NCBI GenBank assembly: GCA_019421345.1
Contig: JAHZFL010000019.1
Location: forward strand, 1-38,193
Direction of reading: 5' to 3'
Origin: Roseburia sp.
GTDB taxonomy: Bacteria; Bacillota; Clostridia; Lachnospirales; Lachnospiraceae
DNA length: 38,193 nucleotides
The notes under the pieces are model-generated. The model did not search any database. It was not told the DNA's origin and saw only the letters and a program-made list of their open reading frames with translations. Below are positions 7,223 to 15,394 of this stretch, piece by piece. The position numbers and the translations under genes were made by a program. Each line of letters begins with the position of its first letter. Position 1 is the stretch's first letter.

Positions 7223-9651
7223 TAGGTTCTCCTTCCGTTAATCCTTCCAAGTTCCTCATCCACCGCCGGTGCAACAAGCTTTCCTACTGTCTTACCATCC
7301 ATACTTACAGTCATCCCAACAAGTAACTTACTAAACTCCTTCCCCAGTCTCTCATAATCAATCTCCATTCCTCCTCCGTCACTTCTTACTGTTATACTCG
7401 TATCCCCCTTCTCCGGTGCACTGCTCAAACTCTGCATCAGTCCCTCAAAGCCTCCTGCCGACTGATAAATTGCATTTTCCTGTGCGGTGAGTACTGCCTC
7501 TCCTTTATGTAATAGCGCCGGAAAATCATCGGAAGGAACATAGTCCATGCCAACGCGCAGTTTCGGGATATTGGGGATAGACGTACTCTTTCCTCCAAAA
7601 ACAGGAACCCAATCCGGTATCTTTATCCCATTGATGCCGTTAATGAGACCATTGATATAATCAATGCATAGATTAATCGGCATCTTTATAAGGTCAGCAA
7701 GCCCTCCCATAATGTTTCCGAATATATTTTTTACATTCTCCCATGCCCCTTCCCAGTTTCCTGTAAAAACATTCTTTATGAAGTCCACAACATTGTTTAG
7801 AATATCTGTTATTCTACCAATCTGAGTCGTAACGTTACCAACGATTCCCTCGAACACACTTTGAAATACGGATGCAAGAACATTAAGCTGCGGTATCAGC
7901 AAATTAATGATGAACTCCACAATCGGCTCAAGTGCCTCCATAAGCGGTGTTAACGCTTCACTTATCAAAGTTACGATCGGCTGCACCAGCTGCGAAAAAA
8001 GATCAATAATTGGTGCAAGAAGCCCGATGAGCAAATCCAATATAGGCAGTATCGCATTCAGTAATTCAAATAGCGGCGGGAGCAAAGCATCAACAATTTC
8101 AAATAACGGCGGAAGCAGCATATCCAACAGATCAACCAATATCGGAATCAGATTCTGCGCCAGATCACTTAAATACGGTGCAATGGCTGGAAGTATTCCA
8201 AAAACTAACGGTCCAAGTGCTTCTATAAGTTCCATAATCGGACCGCTCATTTCTTGCATAGAATCAAGAAATACCGGAAGTATTTCCTCGGCAATAGGCA
8301 GAAGTTTCCCCGCAAACTCAGCTATCATATCAATAAACGGCGGAAGAAACTCCTCAATCAGTGGCATCGCACCGTCAATCAACTCCGATAACAAGGGAAT
8401 TAGCTCCTCACCCAATGGGATTAATAGCACCTCAATGGCTCTCGTGAGTCCCTCAAACATACTTCCGAGGTCATTGTATTTGACCTCTTTTATTTGCCCC
8501 ATCGCATTTGCAGCATCATAAGCGCCATTTTCAATACTGGCCAGCTGAGTTACTACTTCGGGTCCAAGATCCTCCCACATAGTTCCAAACAGACTCACAC
8601 CTGCCAGATTCTGGGCGATCGGATTCTCCATACCTGCCAATGCCTCGACTGTCTGCTGAAAAGCCTCCTTCGCGCTCTCCCCTCCTGCCGCAAACTTTTC
8701 TGCCATCTCATCCGCATTAAGACCTATGGATTGGAAACCTTCCCTCGTAGTATCTGACCCATCAATTACTCGGATAGACATCTCCTTTATGGCATCGCCG
8801 ATTTTATCAACGTTCCACGCACCGGTTTCCGCGCCTTTCTGGATGATCTTAAACATATCATCCGCATCCAGTCCAACCTTCGCGAACTGTACGGAATACT
8901 CATTGATGCTGTCAATAAGTTCGTCGGAATAATCCAGACCGTTCTGCGCTCCTGCAGCGATCAGCGACATCGCCTTTTCCCCGGATATTCCAAAGTTGAT
9001 CATCATGGCTTTCGCGGCTCTTGTGGATTCCGATATGTCATATTCAAACGTGTCCCGAAGGGCAAACGCCGATTCTGTAATCTCCTGTAATGAAGTGTCA
9101 TCCATGTCCCCAAGCTGCTTTGTGATCTCTGCCATTGCCTGACCGATGTCTTCAAAGCTTTCGCCGTAATTATTTTTATAAATCGACTTCAATACAGTCT
9201 CGTAGCGTTCCGTCTCGTCGGAACCCTTCCCGGTACTTGCCACAAACTGATTCATTGCCTGGTCGAGATTATTGGCACTGTTAACTGCAAGTACACCGGT
9301 TCCCACAACGGCCGTCCCAACAGCAAGCATACCGGCTCCGATTGCCTTTGCAGTGCCTCCTGCAATGTTCTTTAGGTTCTCTCCGTGTGACTTAGCCGCA
9401 TCTTCTCTCTTTTTATATGAGTCTTCGTCTGAATTTTCCTGCTCCTTATTTTGTTGCTTGTGATAATCCGTGACATCCTCTTTGACTTCTTTTTGCACCT
9501 GGGCTGTCTTTTTTTCAAGATGCTCCGTCTTCTGTGCTGTCTCCTTAGTGTATTTCTCCACCTTTTTCTCAGCGGCGGATAAATCATTATCAAGATTGCT
9601 GTCATCTGCCCGAAGTGTATAAGTAACATCGCCTTTTTTCTTTCTCGCCAT
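7222..9651 (-). CDS. Tail tape measure protein
   Basis: An 809-aa tape measure. Residues 1-100 are a charged coiled coil (DLSAAEKKVEKYTKETAQKT). A Gly/Ala hydrophobic segment follows (AIGAGMLAVGTAVVGTGVLA), then a conserved TMP core at about 150-420. A long stretch at about 425-610 is built of repeated hydrophobic LLPPLFEIVDALLPPL-type units. The C-terminus has the GMDYVPSDDFPALLHKGEAVLT motif seen at the end of many tape measures. At 809 aa the tail would be of moderate length (roughly 120 nm, by the usual rule). It lies between the tail chaperones and Dit as expected. Confidence 0.93.
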   Translation of the reverse strand: MARKKKGDVTYTLRADDSNLDNDLSAAEKKVEKYTKETAQKTEHLEKKTAQVQKEVKEDVTDYHKQQNKEQENSDEDSYKKREDAAKSHGENLKNIAGGTAKAIGAGMLAVGTAVVGTGVLAVNSANNLDQAMNQFVASTGKGSDETERYETVLKSIYKNNYGESFEDIGQAMAEITKQLGDMDDTSLQEITESAFALRDTFEYDISESTRAAKAMMINFGISGEKAMSLIAAGAQNGLDYSDELIDSINEYSVQFAKVGLDADDMFKIIQKGAETGAWNVDKIGDAIKEMSIRVIDGSDTTREGFQSIGLNADEMAEKFAAGGESAKEAFQQTVEALAGMENPIAQNLAGVSLFGTMWEDLGPEVVTQLASIENGAYDAANAMGQIKEVKYNDLGSMFEGLTRAIEVLLIPLGEELIPLLSELIDGAMPLIEEFLPPFIDMIAEFAGKLLPIAEEILPVFLDSMQEMSGPIMELIEALGPLVFGILPAIAPYLSDLAQNLIPILVDLLDMLLPPLFEIVDALLPPLFELLNAILPILDLLIGLLAPIIDLFSQLVQPIVTLISEALTPLMEALEPIVEFIINLLIPQLNVLASVFQSVFEGIVGNVTTQIGRITDILNNVVDFIKNVFTGNWEGAWENVKNIFGNIMGGLADLIKMPINLCIDYINGLINGINGIKIPDWVPVFGGKSTSIPNIPKLRVGMDYVPSDDFPALLHKGEAVLTAQENAIYQSAGGFEGLMQSLSSAPEKGDTSITVRSDGGGMEIDYERLGKEFSKLLVGMTVSMDGKTVGKLVAPAVDEELGRINGRRT

Positions 9652-9699
9652 ACTGCACCCATCCTTTCATACCAAAGACAGGCACATCGGCACAGCGTC

Positions 9700-9840
9700 T
9701 TACATCCTCAACTCAAAAATTTTTGCGCACTCCTTATTTTTGCAGCGTAAAAAAATACCCCTACACAAGGCATCCGTCTTATAAAATACATTGACCGGAT
9801 GTCCGCAGTAAGGACACTTTGCTTTCTTTTTGGGAGTCAT
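9700..9840 (-). CDS. Small zinc-ribbon protein
   Basis: A 46-aa protein starting MTPKKKAKCPYCGHPVNVFY and ending in CKNKECAKIFELRM, with two Cys pairs (CPYC and CKNKEC) forming a Com-like zinc ribbon. Its ATG overlaps the stop of the Gp15-family gene as ATGA, so translation is coupled. It sits between the tail chaperones and the tape measure. The function is unknown. Confidence 0.8.
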   Translation of the reverse strand: MTPKKKAKCPYCGHPVNVFYKTDALCRGIFLRCKNKECAKIFELRM

Positions 9841-10439
9841 ATTTTTCTCGCTCCTTTTTCCAATGTTTCAAACAGTAGGTTCAATCCATCCTTGCCGCCA
9901 CCTCCGCTTACTGGAAGCGCATAATAGGATTTTAACCGTAGGATGTTTTGAATCTCTTTACGGTTGGTTCTTGTTGGCTCCGGGAGCTCCATTGCCCGGA
10001 TACGCATGACCTCTTTAATCTTCGTTTTATCTGGTAACCCGTCAAGAAGGTCAATAAATTTTTGCCATGACATCCGCCCACATTCCGCTGTTAAGTCCAA
10101 TCCATACGCCTGCTGAAAACTCGCATAAATATATCCGCCGTCATAACGGAAATCCATGAGTTTTGGACCACCAGCAGACTGCACACGTCTCGTGGGCGCA
10201 ATGTGCTTTTTGGTAATCTCCTCTAAGAGTTTAGCACGGTCAATATCTCCCAAGAGCCACACCTTAAAGCGGCTTTTCACCATCAACTTTAACGCCTGAG
10301 TAATCTTATCGCCGTTATCCAAACGCTCATCGCCATAAAGCTGTTGAACTAAAAGCACAGTATCATAGGAAAGATTCAGTTTGTAGCGCCTACCTTTGAA
10401 CCACACTTCCGGTCTCCCCTCACCCATTAACGAGCTCAT
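9837..10439 (-). CDS. Gp15-family tail assembly protein
   Basis: A 200-aa protein of the bacteriophage Gp15 family. The motif around 100-140 (FRYDGGYIYASFQQAYGLDL, then SWQKFIDLLDGLPDKTKIKEVM) is characteristic. It is encoded after the first tail chaperone and before the tape measure, the usual place of the second tail assembly chaperone. It overlaps its upstream neighbour by 4 bp (ATGA). I looked for a slippery heptamer near the end of the upstream gene and saw no convincing one, so the two seem to be made separately. Confidence 0.85.
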   Translation of the reverse strand: MSSLMGEGRPEVWFKGRRYKLNLSYDTVLLVQQLYGDERLDNGDKITQALKLMVKSRFKVWLLGDIDRAKLLEEITKKHIAPTRRVQSAGGPKLMDFRYDGGYIYASFQQAYGLDLTAECGRMSWQKFIDLLDGLPDKTKIKEVMRIRAMELPEPTRTNRKEIQNILRLKSYYALPVSGGGGKDGLNLLFETLEKGARKI

Positions 10440-10888
10440 GATCTATCTCGTCCCGCAAAGAGTGATCCGCGCTGTTTACGACCATACGACTTTAAGACTT
10501 GTTTCTTATTGCTCTGCGCAATCTTCCTCACCTGCGGTATCACAATGTCAGTGATAAACGGTATCACTTCCTGGCACATCTCTATATAGCGGGTGTCATA
10601 GAACTCCAGAATGGTTTTTGCATCCTCTCTCCCGAATACCGCTTCCAGAATATCCGTCACCGCATTCCCGAGCAGCTCCATCTTCCTCCCAGGCTCACCG
10701 TCCTGCATCTCCCTAACATCCCTTACATTTTTCAGCGCCTCCGTCAACGCGACATATTTTTCAGACAGCTTATTTACCATGCTGTCAGCGTCCAGGGCAA
10801 CGTGAAGCGTATGTACAACCGTTCCATCTCCCTCTGTCAGAAGAAACTCTTCCTCGTAAATCTTTTTTCTTTTTGCTACATAAGGCAT
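10436..10888 (-). CDS. Tail assembly chaperone
   Basis: A 150-aa protein located just downstream of the tail tube gene and upstream of the Gp15-family gene. It is mostly helical with a short β hairpin near the N-terminus (EEFLLTEGDGTVVHTLHVAL) and a basic tail (KSYGRKQRGSLFAGRDRS). Position and size fit the tail chaperone that coats the tape measure while the tube polymerises. The assignment rests on synteny more than on motifs. Confidence 0.72.
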   Translation of the reverse strand: MPYVAKRKKIYEEEFLLTEGDGTVVHTLHVALDADSMVNKLSEKYVALTEALKNVRDVREMQDGEPGRKMELLGNAVTDILEAVFGREDAKTILEFYDTRYIEMCQEVIPFITDIVIPQVRKIAQSNKKQVLKSYGRKQRGSLFAGRDRS

Positions 10889-10907
10889 ATTTGTACCCTC
10901 CTAACCT

Positions 10908-11429
10908 TTATTCTCTTGTGTTCTTGTCAGGCATACCCGCACGGGTTACAGTACCCATTACCGGACGCCCGTTGCCATGGATCGTCACGGTGAGCGCATT
11001 TGGCTGATTACTGTCCCCGTATGCTGCTGTGACATTTGCAAGTGTAATTGGCCAGATGATATACTTGTCTCCACGTTGCAGTTTCATGTGTGTTTTTCTG
11101 GCATTTCCAAAATGATACTGCACACCCTCAGATAAAATATAATCTGATGCGGCGTCCCCATTTTTACAGTCTCCGGTCAGGGTCAGCGTCAACTGTCCAC
11201 CCGTTACCTCTGTACTTCCCCAGCCCTTATCGGCATAATAAGCCGCCTGATACAATACCTCATTCAAACTCTGCGACATATTCTTAGTAAGAGCTGCCAA
11301 AGATGCCCACTTCGGGCTTTCTGCGCTTGGAGTCGTATTGATAAATGCTTCTGTCTCGTAGTTGATCTCTGGTGTAATCGTATTTTCCGGCAGTACTTCC
11401 GAAAATACCTGTAAATCCATTCTTTTCAT
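10908..11429 (-). CDS. Major tail tube protein
   Basis: A 173-aa tail tube subunit, β-rich with the typical TLTLTGDCKNGDAASDYILS segment. It follows the tail terminator gene and precedes the chaperones. AGGAGG lies 8 nt before the ATG. The N-terminus MKRMDLQVFSEVLPE resembles the LQLFA leaders of the scaffold and capsid encoded upstream, so it may also be trimmed by the phage Prp protease, with cleavage expected after VFS. Confidence 0.83.
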   Translation of the reverse strand: MKRMDLQVFSEVLPENTITPEINYETEAFINTTPSAESPKWASLAALTKNMSQSLNEVLYQAAYYADKGWGSTEVTGGQLTLTLTGDCKNGDAASDYILSEGVQYHFGNARKTHMKLQRGDKYIIWPITLANVTAAYGDSNQPNALTVTIHGNGRPVMGTVTRAGMPDKNTRE

Positions 11430-11444
11430 GAAGAATCCTCCTTC

Positions 11445-11834
11445 TTAAAAATATAATTTTGCATTTAAAATGCAGGAATAGTGATACGTTCCATCTTCGT
11501 CCCTGCCGATTTTAGACGGTCCTTTTGCGATCTCCATATCAAGCCAGCGGAACGTATTCCCTTGCGGGTACTGACGCAATCTTTGGAAGTAATCACATAT
11601 CTCCTGTAGCTGCTCCAAACAGCGCACTTGATCATTGTGCCGACACAGAAAGAGTATCGGAACCGTCCGGATTGTGCTCTTGTCGTAATATTCTGTCTGC
11701 ACAAAGGATTCTCCCAGCTCTGCATAAATACTGTTTGCCTCTGACAGTTCCTCGAAGGAAACCGGTGCATCCAGATTACAGTTTGCCTCTGCTGTTGCGC
11801 CAAGAAGCTCCATAAATTCAACATATGATGTCAT
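11445..11834 (-). CDS. Tail terminator / minor capsid protein
   Basis: A 129-aa protein of the type annotated as a minor capsid protein of Firmicutes phages, now generally seen as a tail terminator. It has SIYAELGESFVQTEYYDKST in the middle and ends in a β strand, HYSCILNAKLYF. It lies between the Minor_capsid_2 gene and the tail tube and overlaps the upstream gene by 4 bp. It would cap the tail tube and join it to the head. Confidence 0.8.
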   Translation of the reverse strand: MTSYVEFMELLGATAEANCNLDAPVSFEELSEANSIYAELGESFVQTEYYDKSTIRTVPILFLCRHNDQVRCLEQLQEICDYFQRLRQYPQGNTFRWLDMEIAKGPSKIGRDEDGTYHYSCILNAKLYF

Positions 11835-12238
11835 CTTCCCAACTCCTCCCCAAGTGCTTTCTGAAACACCGTCTGCCAGTTATCCCCGTACTTTTCCACC
11901 GCATACTCCGTCCATTCCATACGGGCAAGCGCCTCCGTGAACCTTAACTTTTCAGGACCATATGTCCGGTTTGTGGGATTACCATACATAACCTCCCCAT
12001 GAAACAGGTACTTCGCATAGGGTGTATGCCAGCGAAGAACAAACTCTTTATTCTGCGCCTTTTTATCGCTGTTCGTAATTCCGCTACCTCGCAAGATTCC
12101 CTGGTCATGCGGAACGTGTTCATTAATATCGCCCAATGCCTGATTTCCGGTTATGGATAGAGCATAGTCAGCTCCCGCCTGTATTCTTTCCTTTGCAATC
12201 GCCTTATCAAGCGATATGCTTATATCAATATTAAGCAT
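11831..12238 (-). CDS. Minor capsid protein, Minor_capsid_2 family
   Basis: A 135-aa head-tail joining protein. The central motif YAKYLFHGEVMYGNPTNRTY followed by ARMEWTEYAVEKYGDNW is the signature of the Minor_capsid_2 family, functionally similar to HK97 gp10. It overlaps its upstream neighbour by 8 bp. Confidence 0.88.
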   Translation of the reverse strand: MLNIDISISLDKAIAKERIQAGADYALSITGNQALGDINEHVPHDQGILRGSGITNSDKKAQNKEFVLRWHTPYAKYLFHGEVMYGNPTNRTYGPEKLRFTEALARMEWTEYAVEKYGDNWQTVFQKALGEELGR

Positions 12239-12569
12239 GTCTCACCATCCCCAGCTCGTAGTGGTGCAGTCTTCTTCCGTCATAAAGAGGCTCTATCACC
12301 TGGACTCGATACCTTTCGCCGTTTACCATGACAATATCATCTTCCTCCCACTCTACACCTCTTGGGCGGCTGTTTCTGCAATCATAGAATAAAGTTGCTG
12401 CCAGCTGCACTTCTGCGCGGTTTTTATCTCTTACCACTTTAGAGGACGGCTCAATTCGGATATATGCAAGCTCCTGACCTTCCTCTGGTGTCTCCTGTCC
12501 CCATCGATCCTTGCTCGTCTTATATCTTATGGCTCTATGGATCAGCAGCCACTTAGGAATCGCCTGCAT
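12231..12569 (-). CDS. Minor capsid protein, Minor_capsid_1 family (head-tail stopper-like)
   Basis: A 112-aa protein with a β-barrel pattern (VQLAATLFYDCRNSRPRG, DIVMVNGERYRVQVIEPLYD), matching the Minor_capsid_1 family. It is found between the head-tail connector and Minor_capsid_2 and would act as the stopper that seals the filled head. Its stop and start overlaps with both neighbours show tight coupling. Confidence 0.86.
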   Translation of the reverse strand: MQAIPKWLLIHRAIRYKTSKDRWGQETPEEGQELAYIRIEPSSKVVRDKNRAEVQLAATLFYDCRNSRPRGVEWEEDDIVMVNGERYRVQVIEPLYDGRRLHHYELGMVRHA

Positions 12570-12952
12570 TAAAATCCACCTCCCCGATATAAAAGTCCTG
12601 TCGGAGCCAATAACCGTATTGAACGTGGTGCATATACAGACTGTCTGGAACTTCCCCCAGTGCCGGATGCCTTCGTATAATTGAATTTACCAAGACCTGC
12701 GCTCTGTAGGTCGTAGCCGTTATCCATATCAGTCCCCCCGTTTGCATTTAAGTATTCAATCTCTGCGCACACTGCTTTTTTAACACGTTCCTGAATATCT
12801 TGCGGGAAAGCTTGAAACGTAAGCCCCGTCACCCTGTACATCGTCATTTCTTCCACGATCTGCTCCGCTCGTTCACACAAAGACGGGAAGTCGACAGGAT
12901 CGACCGGCTCCCCGTAAAAATAATCCGTATAATACTCCTGTGTGATATACAT
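12569..12952 (-). CDS. Head-tail connector (adaptor) protein
   Basis: A 127-aa protein directly after the capsid. It begins MYITQEYYTDYFYGEPVD and has a helical core (LCERAEQIVEEMT, IQERVKKAVCAEIEYL), typical of gp6/gp15-like adaptors that dock on the portal. The Gly/Ser-rich tail ends LLAPTGLLYRGGGF. Identity is by fold pattern and position. Confidence 0.78.
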   Translation of the reverse strand: MYITQEYYTDYFYGEPVDPVDFPSLCERAEQIVEEMTMYRVTGLTFQAFPQDIQERVKKAVCAEIEYLNANGGTDMDNGYDLQSAGLGKFNYTKASGTGGSSRQSVYAPRSIRLLAPTGLLYRGGGF

Positions 12953-12965
12953 TCACATCCACCCC

Positions 12966-13862
12966 TTATTGTCCGGCTGCTTCTGTGCGCTTAATATAAA
13001 CCGTTTTTGGTTTAGAGATCTTTCTTCCCCAGATTTTACGTCCCTGCACCGCAGATGCACCAATATACTTACCCGAGCCAGACAAGTCCTGTGCATGAAC
13101 ATCTACCGCCCACTCCTGCACCCGATGACACCAGTTTGGATGTCCCGCGATAAATTCCGTGGTTGTCTTTTTTGATGGAGTGATTGTCGTATTTTCATAC
13201 GCAAGGTTGTTGCTCTCAAATACTGCAAATCCGGCAACAGCTCCAACAGCTCCGGCAGTCTTTAATTCCTGCGATAAATCCCCCTGACGGATAAAGTGAT
13301 CATCCATCATAAGAGTACTCATAAACTCAGGAGAAACAATCATCCACCTTCCTGCCTGCGGAACACCCACACGTCCAAGGTACGTCTTAGCGGCAAGAAC
13401 CTCTTTGTAAGCCGTATTTTCTGTTGCTGCCGTTTTCGTTGTTGCGACATGCACTCCGGCAGTTGTTTCCAAACAATTAATCGAATCCTGATCCATTGTA
13501 AGCGCAAGGGAATATCCGGCAGAATCCAATCGATCTGCTACCAGATTATCCGGCACCGCTGCCGCATCATATCCGTCAATGAGTTCATTTACTGCCTTAT
13601 CCCGGTCAATATCCAGATCAATATAGGAAGTTGTCCCGGATTCCAAATCAACGCCCTTTGCCTTGTCGTAATCCTTTACGGTGACCTCAGTATCTCTTAC
13701 CGGAATTTTTACCTTCCCCGCTTTAGGATTTCCTTCATAATTGGAATTGAAAATATGCTGATCTCTGGTAACAAGCGTTTGCCTCAGCTTTGCATCCACC
13801 ATAGAAGACCATCTCTCCTGGTGCTCATGTGCAAATAACTGTAAATTCATTCTAAACATCAT
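12966..13862 (-). CDS. Major capsid protein with LQLFA leader
   Basis: A 298-aa HK97-fold type capsid protein. The start MMFRMNLQLFAHEHQ was chosen because GGAGG lies 8 nt upstream; a codon 15 nt earlier overlaps that site. The N-terminus MNLQLFAH closely mimics the leader of Firmicutes ribosomal protein L27, which Prp cleaves after the final Ala. The body contains ESGTTSYIDLDIDRDKAVNE and GRWMIVSPEFMSTLMMDDHF, found in capsids of this group. The neighbouring scaffold and protease genes complete a head-assembly set. Maturation would expose HEHQERWSSM as the mature N-terminus. Confidence 0.88.
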   Translation of the reverse strand: MMFRMNLQLFAHEHQERWSSMVDAKLRQTLVTRDQHIFNSNYEGNPKAGKVKIPVRDTEVTVKDYDKAKGVDLESGTTSYIDLDIDRDKAVNELIDGYDAAAVPDNLVADRLDSAGYSLALTMDQDSINCLETTAGVHVATTKTAATENTAYKEVLAAKTYLGRVGVPQAGRWMIVSPEFMSTLMMDDHFIRQGDLSQELKTAGAVGAVAGFAVFESNNLAYENTTITPSKKTTTEFIAGHPNWCHRVQEWAVDVHAQDLSGSGKYIGASAVQGRKIWGRKISKPKTVYIKRTEAAGQ

Positions 13863-13876
13863 AATCTTATCCTCCA

Positions 13877-14497
13877 TTAGTCAATTTTTAGTCCCGGGTT
13901 CTTTTTCAAAAATGCGGCTTCTACACCAGAAAGTTTCCCTGGTTTTCCTCGCTGTCTTTCTCCCCACGCGCCCTTTGGTTTGCTGTCGTTCCCATCTGCA
14001 TCCTTTGATGCTTCTTTAAACTGCGGATATTTTTTCAGCACCGCGTCAATGGCATCCTCAATATCCATCTTCTCATCCTTTGCCATATGCACTTTTGCAA
14101 GAGCGATTACATCATCCACGCAATCTTTGGCAACGTCATGCTCCAGACAGGTCCATTTCAACTCTAAGTCGTCTGCTTTTGCAGCTTTTTCCTTCAAAGC
14201 CTTGGTTTCCTCATCTTCTTTCGTATCTTTTTCCGGGTCTTTATCCCCGTCTAGCTTTGACTTCTGATGTTCCCGCTGCCATCTGCGCTTCTCCCTTGCA
14301 AGACGCTTCTTTACGGCGTCATCAATATCCTTCTGCGAGAATTTCTTTTCATCGTCTCCGTCTTCGTCTGAATCGTCATCAGCCTGGTCGTCACCTTCAC
14401 CGGAATCGTCTCCGTCTGAACCGCCTTCTGCACCTTCTTCTGCAAATAACTGTAAATCAAGCAGTCCATACTTCTTTTCCATGTTTCTGTACTTCAT
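13877..14497 (-). CDS. Scaffolding protein with LQLFA leader
   Basis: A 206-aa acidic scaffold. Leader MKYRNMEKKYGLLDLQLFA is followed by a strongly acidic stretch (residues about 20-50), basic helices (VKKRLAREKRRWQREHQKSK) and a C-terminal AAFLKKNPGLKID helix that would touch the capsid shell. This is the arrangement of phage GP20/DUF4355 scaffolds. GGAGG lies 8 nt before the ATG. Its stop shares one base with an upstream in-frame ATG of the capsid frame (TAATG). The leader matches that of the capsid at the DNA level over 17 bp (14441-14457 with 13830-13846). Confidence 0.87.
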   Translation of the reverse strand: MKYRNMEKKYGLLDLQLFAEEGAEGGSDGDDSGEGDDQADDDSDEDGDDEKKFSQKDIDDAVKKRLAREKRRWQREHQKSKLDGDKDPEKDTKEDEETKALKEKAAKADDLELKWTCLEHDVAKDCVDDVIALAKVHMAKDEKMDIEDAIDAVLKKYPQFKEASKDADGNDSKPKGAWGERQRGKPGKLSGVEAAFLKKNPGLKID

Positions 14498-14548
14498 ATA
14501 CTGTGCCTCCTTCTTAAATGATCCGTTTTACGCCCGTTCGGCGCCGTG

Positions 14549-14839
14549 CTATATTATCTGCACGTACTCGCTTCCATAAGATTCCTGTATGGAAACGATG
14601 CCAATAAAAAAAGAATCAACCAGAACTTTTCCGTGTTCTGAAAGATTCTTATACTTAATATCAATATGCCCCGGCTTTATCCGGTACTTTACTGCATCAT
14701 GTGTCAGACTTTCCAGTGATCTGATCAGATTCTGCGCCAGTACCGATACTGCTGCACATATGATATCCTTTCCCGGTTCTTCGTAGTTTGCATGACCGTC
14801 TACCGTAATTCCGGCTTTCCCTATGTATACAACAATCAA
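14549..14839 (-). CDS. Prp-family cysteine protease (ribosomal L27 leader protease homologue)
   Basis: A 96-aa homologue of the YsxB/Prp protease. The signature DGHANYEEPGKDIICAAVS shows the catalytic pair H16 and C28 at the same 12-residue spacing as in bacterial Prp. In Staphylococcus, Prp removes the N-terminal extension of ribosomal protein L27, and similar leaders on phage capsid and scaffold proteins are cut too. The gene lies directly before the scaffold and capsid genes, which carry such leaders. The TTG start (14839) fits the GGAGGTGAT ribosome site best; an in-frame ATG at 14845 sits too close, and one at 14863 has no site. Confidence 0.9.
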   Translation of the reverse strand: MIVVYIGKAGITVDGHANYEEPGKDIICAAVSVLAQNLIRSLESLTHDAVKYRIKPGHIDIKYKNLSEHGKVLVDSFFIGIVSIQESYGSEYVQII

Positions 14840-14868
14840 TCGCATCACCTCCCCGAAATGCATATAAA

Positions 14869-14894
14869 AACACCGCAGTTCTACCTGCGGTGTT
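14869..14894 (-). terminator. Hairpin with U tract inside the head operon
   Basis: A 10-bp perfect stem (14869-14878 with 14885-14894) with loop TTCTAC, followed on the minus strand by TTTTTAT. It overlaps the stop codon of the 57-aa gene and precedes the Prp gene. By structure it is an intrinsic terminator, so it may lower or modulate protease, scaffold and capsid transcription unless antitermination occurs. Confidence 0.75.
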
Positions 14895-15066
14895 ATTCCT
14901 CCCTATGGTTCGGACATCGAAGACAAATCTTTTTGAAATGCGGATTTTGCACTGCCTCTTTTGGCGCAGTTCTCCGCGGCGCCATGCCCTCCACTACCAT
15001 GTGAATGTCAAAGCATACAGTATCTTCGATATCCCTGCCGATCAACGGGCAACTAACCTTTTTCAT
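14893..15066 (-). CDS. Small Cys-containing phage protein
   Basis: A 57-aa protein MKKVSCPLIGRDIEDTVCFD... containing HMVVEGMAPRRTAPKEAV and ending in CLRCPNHREE. The four Cys (two near the N-terminus, CLRC near the C-terminus) suggest one zinc site. Similar short proteins recur beside portal and MuF genes in Firmicutes phages, but no function is known to me. The ribosome site is weak and lies in what seems to be leftover toxin sequence. Confidence 0.75.
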   Translation of the reverse strand: MKKVSCPLIGRDIEDTVCFDIHMVVEGMAPRRTAPKEAVQNPHFKKICLRCPNHREE

Positions 15067-15090
15067 TTGAATCCAGCTTTCCCATCGGTT
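15063..15090 (-). pseudogene. Candidate leftover 3' end of a MuF toxin
   Basis: This stretch matches the 3' end of the MuF gene (15570-15597) at 22 of 27 positions, including 11 perfect bases (ATTTGAATCCA). In the equivalent frame it would read TDGKAGFK-stop beside TVGKVGFKLK in the intact gene. It lies after the second immunity candidate, where a displaced toxin end would be left by tip exchange. The match is short, so chance is not excluded. Confidence 0.45.
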
Positions 15091-15314
15091 TAATCAATAT
15101 CCAGATTAGATGCAATTTCTTCCAGAGATTTTCCGTCATAGAATTTATCTTTCATCACATCCTCGATATTGTCATATGTTTTTACATCCTCTCCGTAACC
15201 AACCTCTATCTTGTACGGACTCCACGGATTTATGCAGGCATATTTCCCAGCATACTGAAATGTAACATCTTGGGTCAACGATAAGATCAAGTTCTTTATT
15301 TCATCAGCTTCCAT
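15090..15314 (-). CDS. Candidate immunity protein 2 of the MuF toxin locus
   Basis: A 74-aa acidic protein with AGKYACINPWSPYKIEVGYG and a conserved-looking ending, DKFYDGKSLEEIASNLDID. Small proteins of this look are found near toxin genes in Firmicutes. It lies downstream of the MuF toxin and the 52-aa gene and ends next to an apparent toxin remnant. It may therefore be the immunity protein of a former toxin tip or a second partner of the present one. The role is inferred from context. Confidence 0.6.
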   Translation of the reverse strand: MEADEIKNLILSLTQDVTFQYAGKYACINPWSPYKIEVGYGEDVKTYDNIEDVMKDKFYDGKSLEEIASNLDID

Positions 15315-15394
15315 AAAATATCACCGTTCTCTTTCTTTTCCTTTGCCGTTAAATTGCGGGTAATACACAGCACTGACCATATCCAATCAACGCA

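Noticed and set aside
10436..10460. Programmed -1 frameshift between the two tail chaperone genes
   Set aside because: The genes overlap by ATGA, and no X-XXY-YYZ heptamer with a following structure is visible near the first gene's end.
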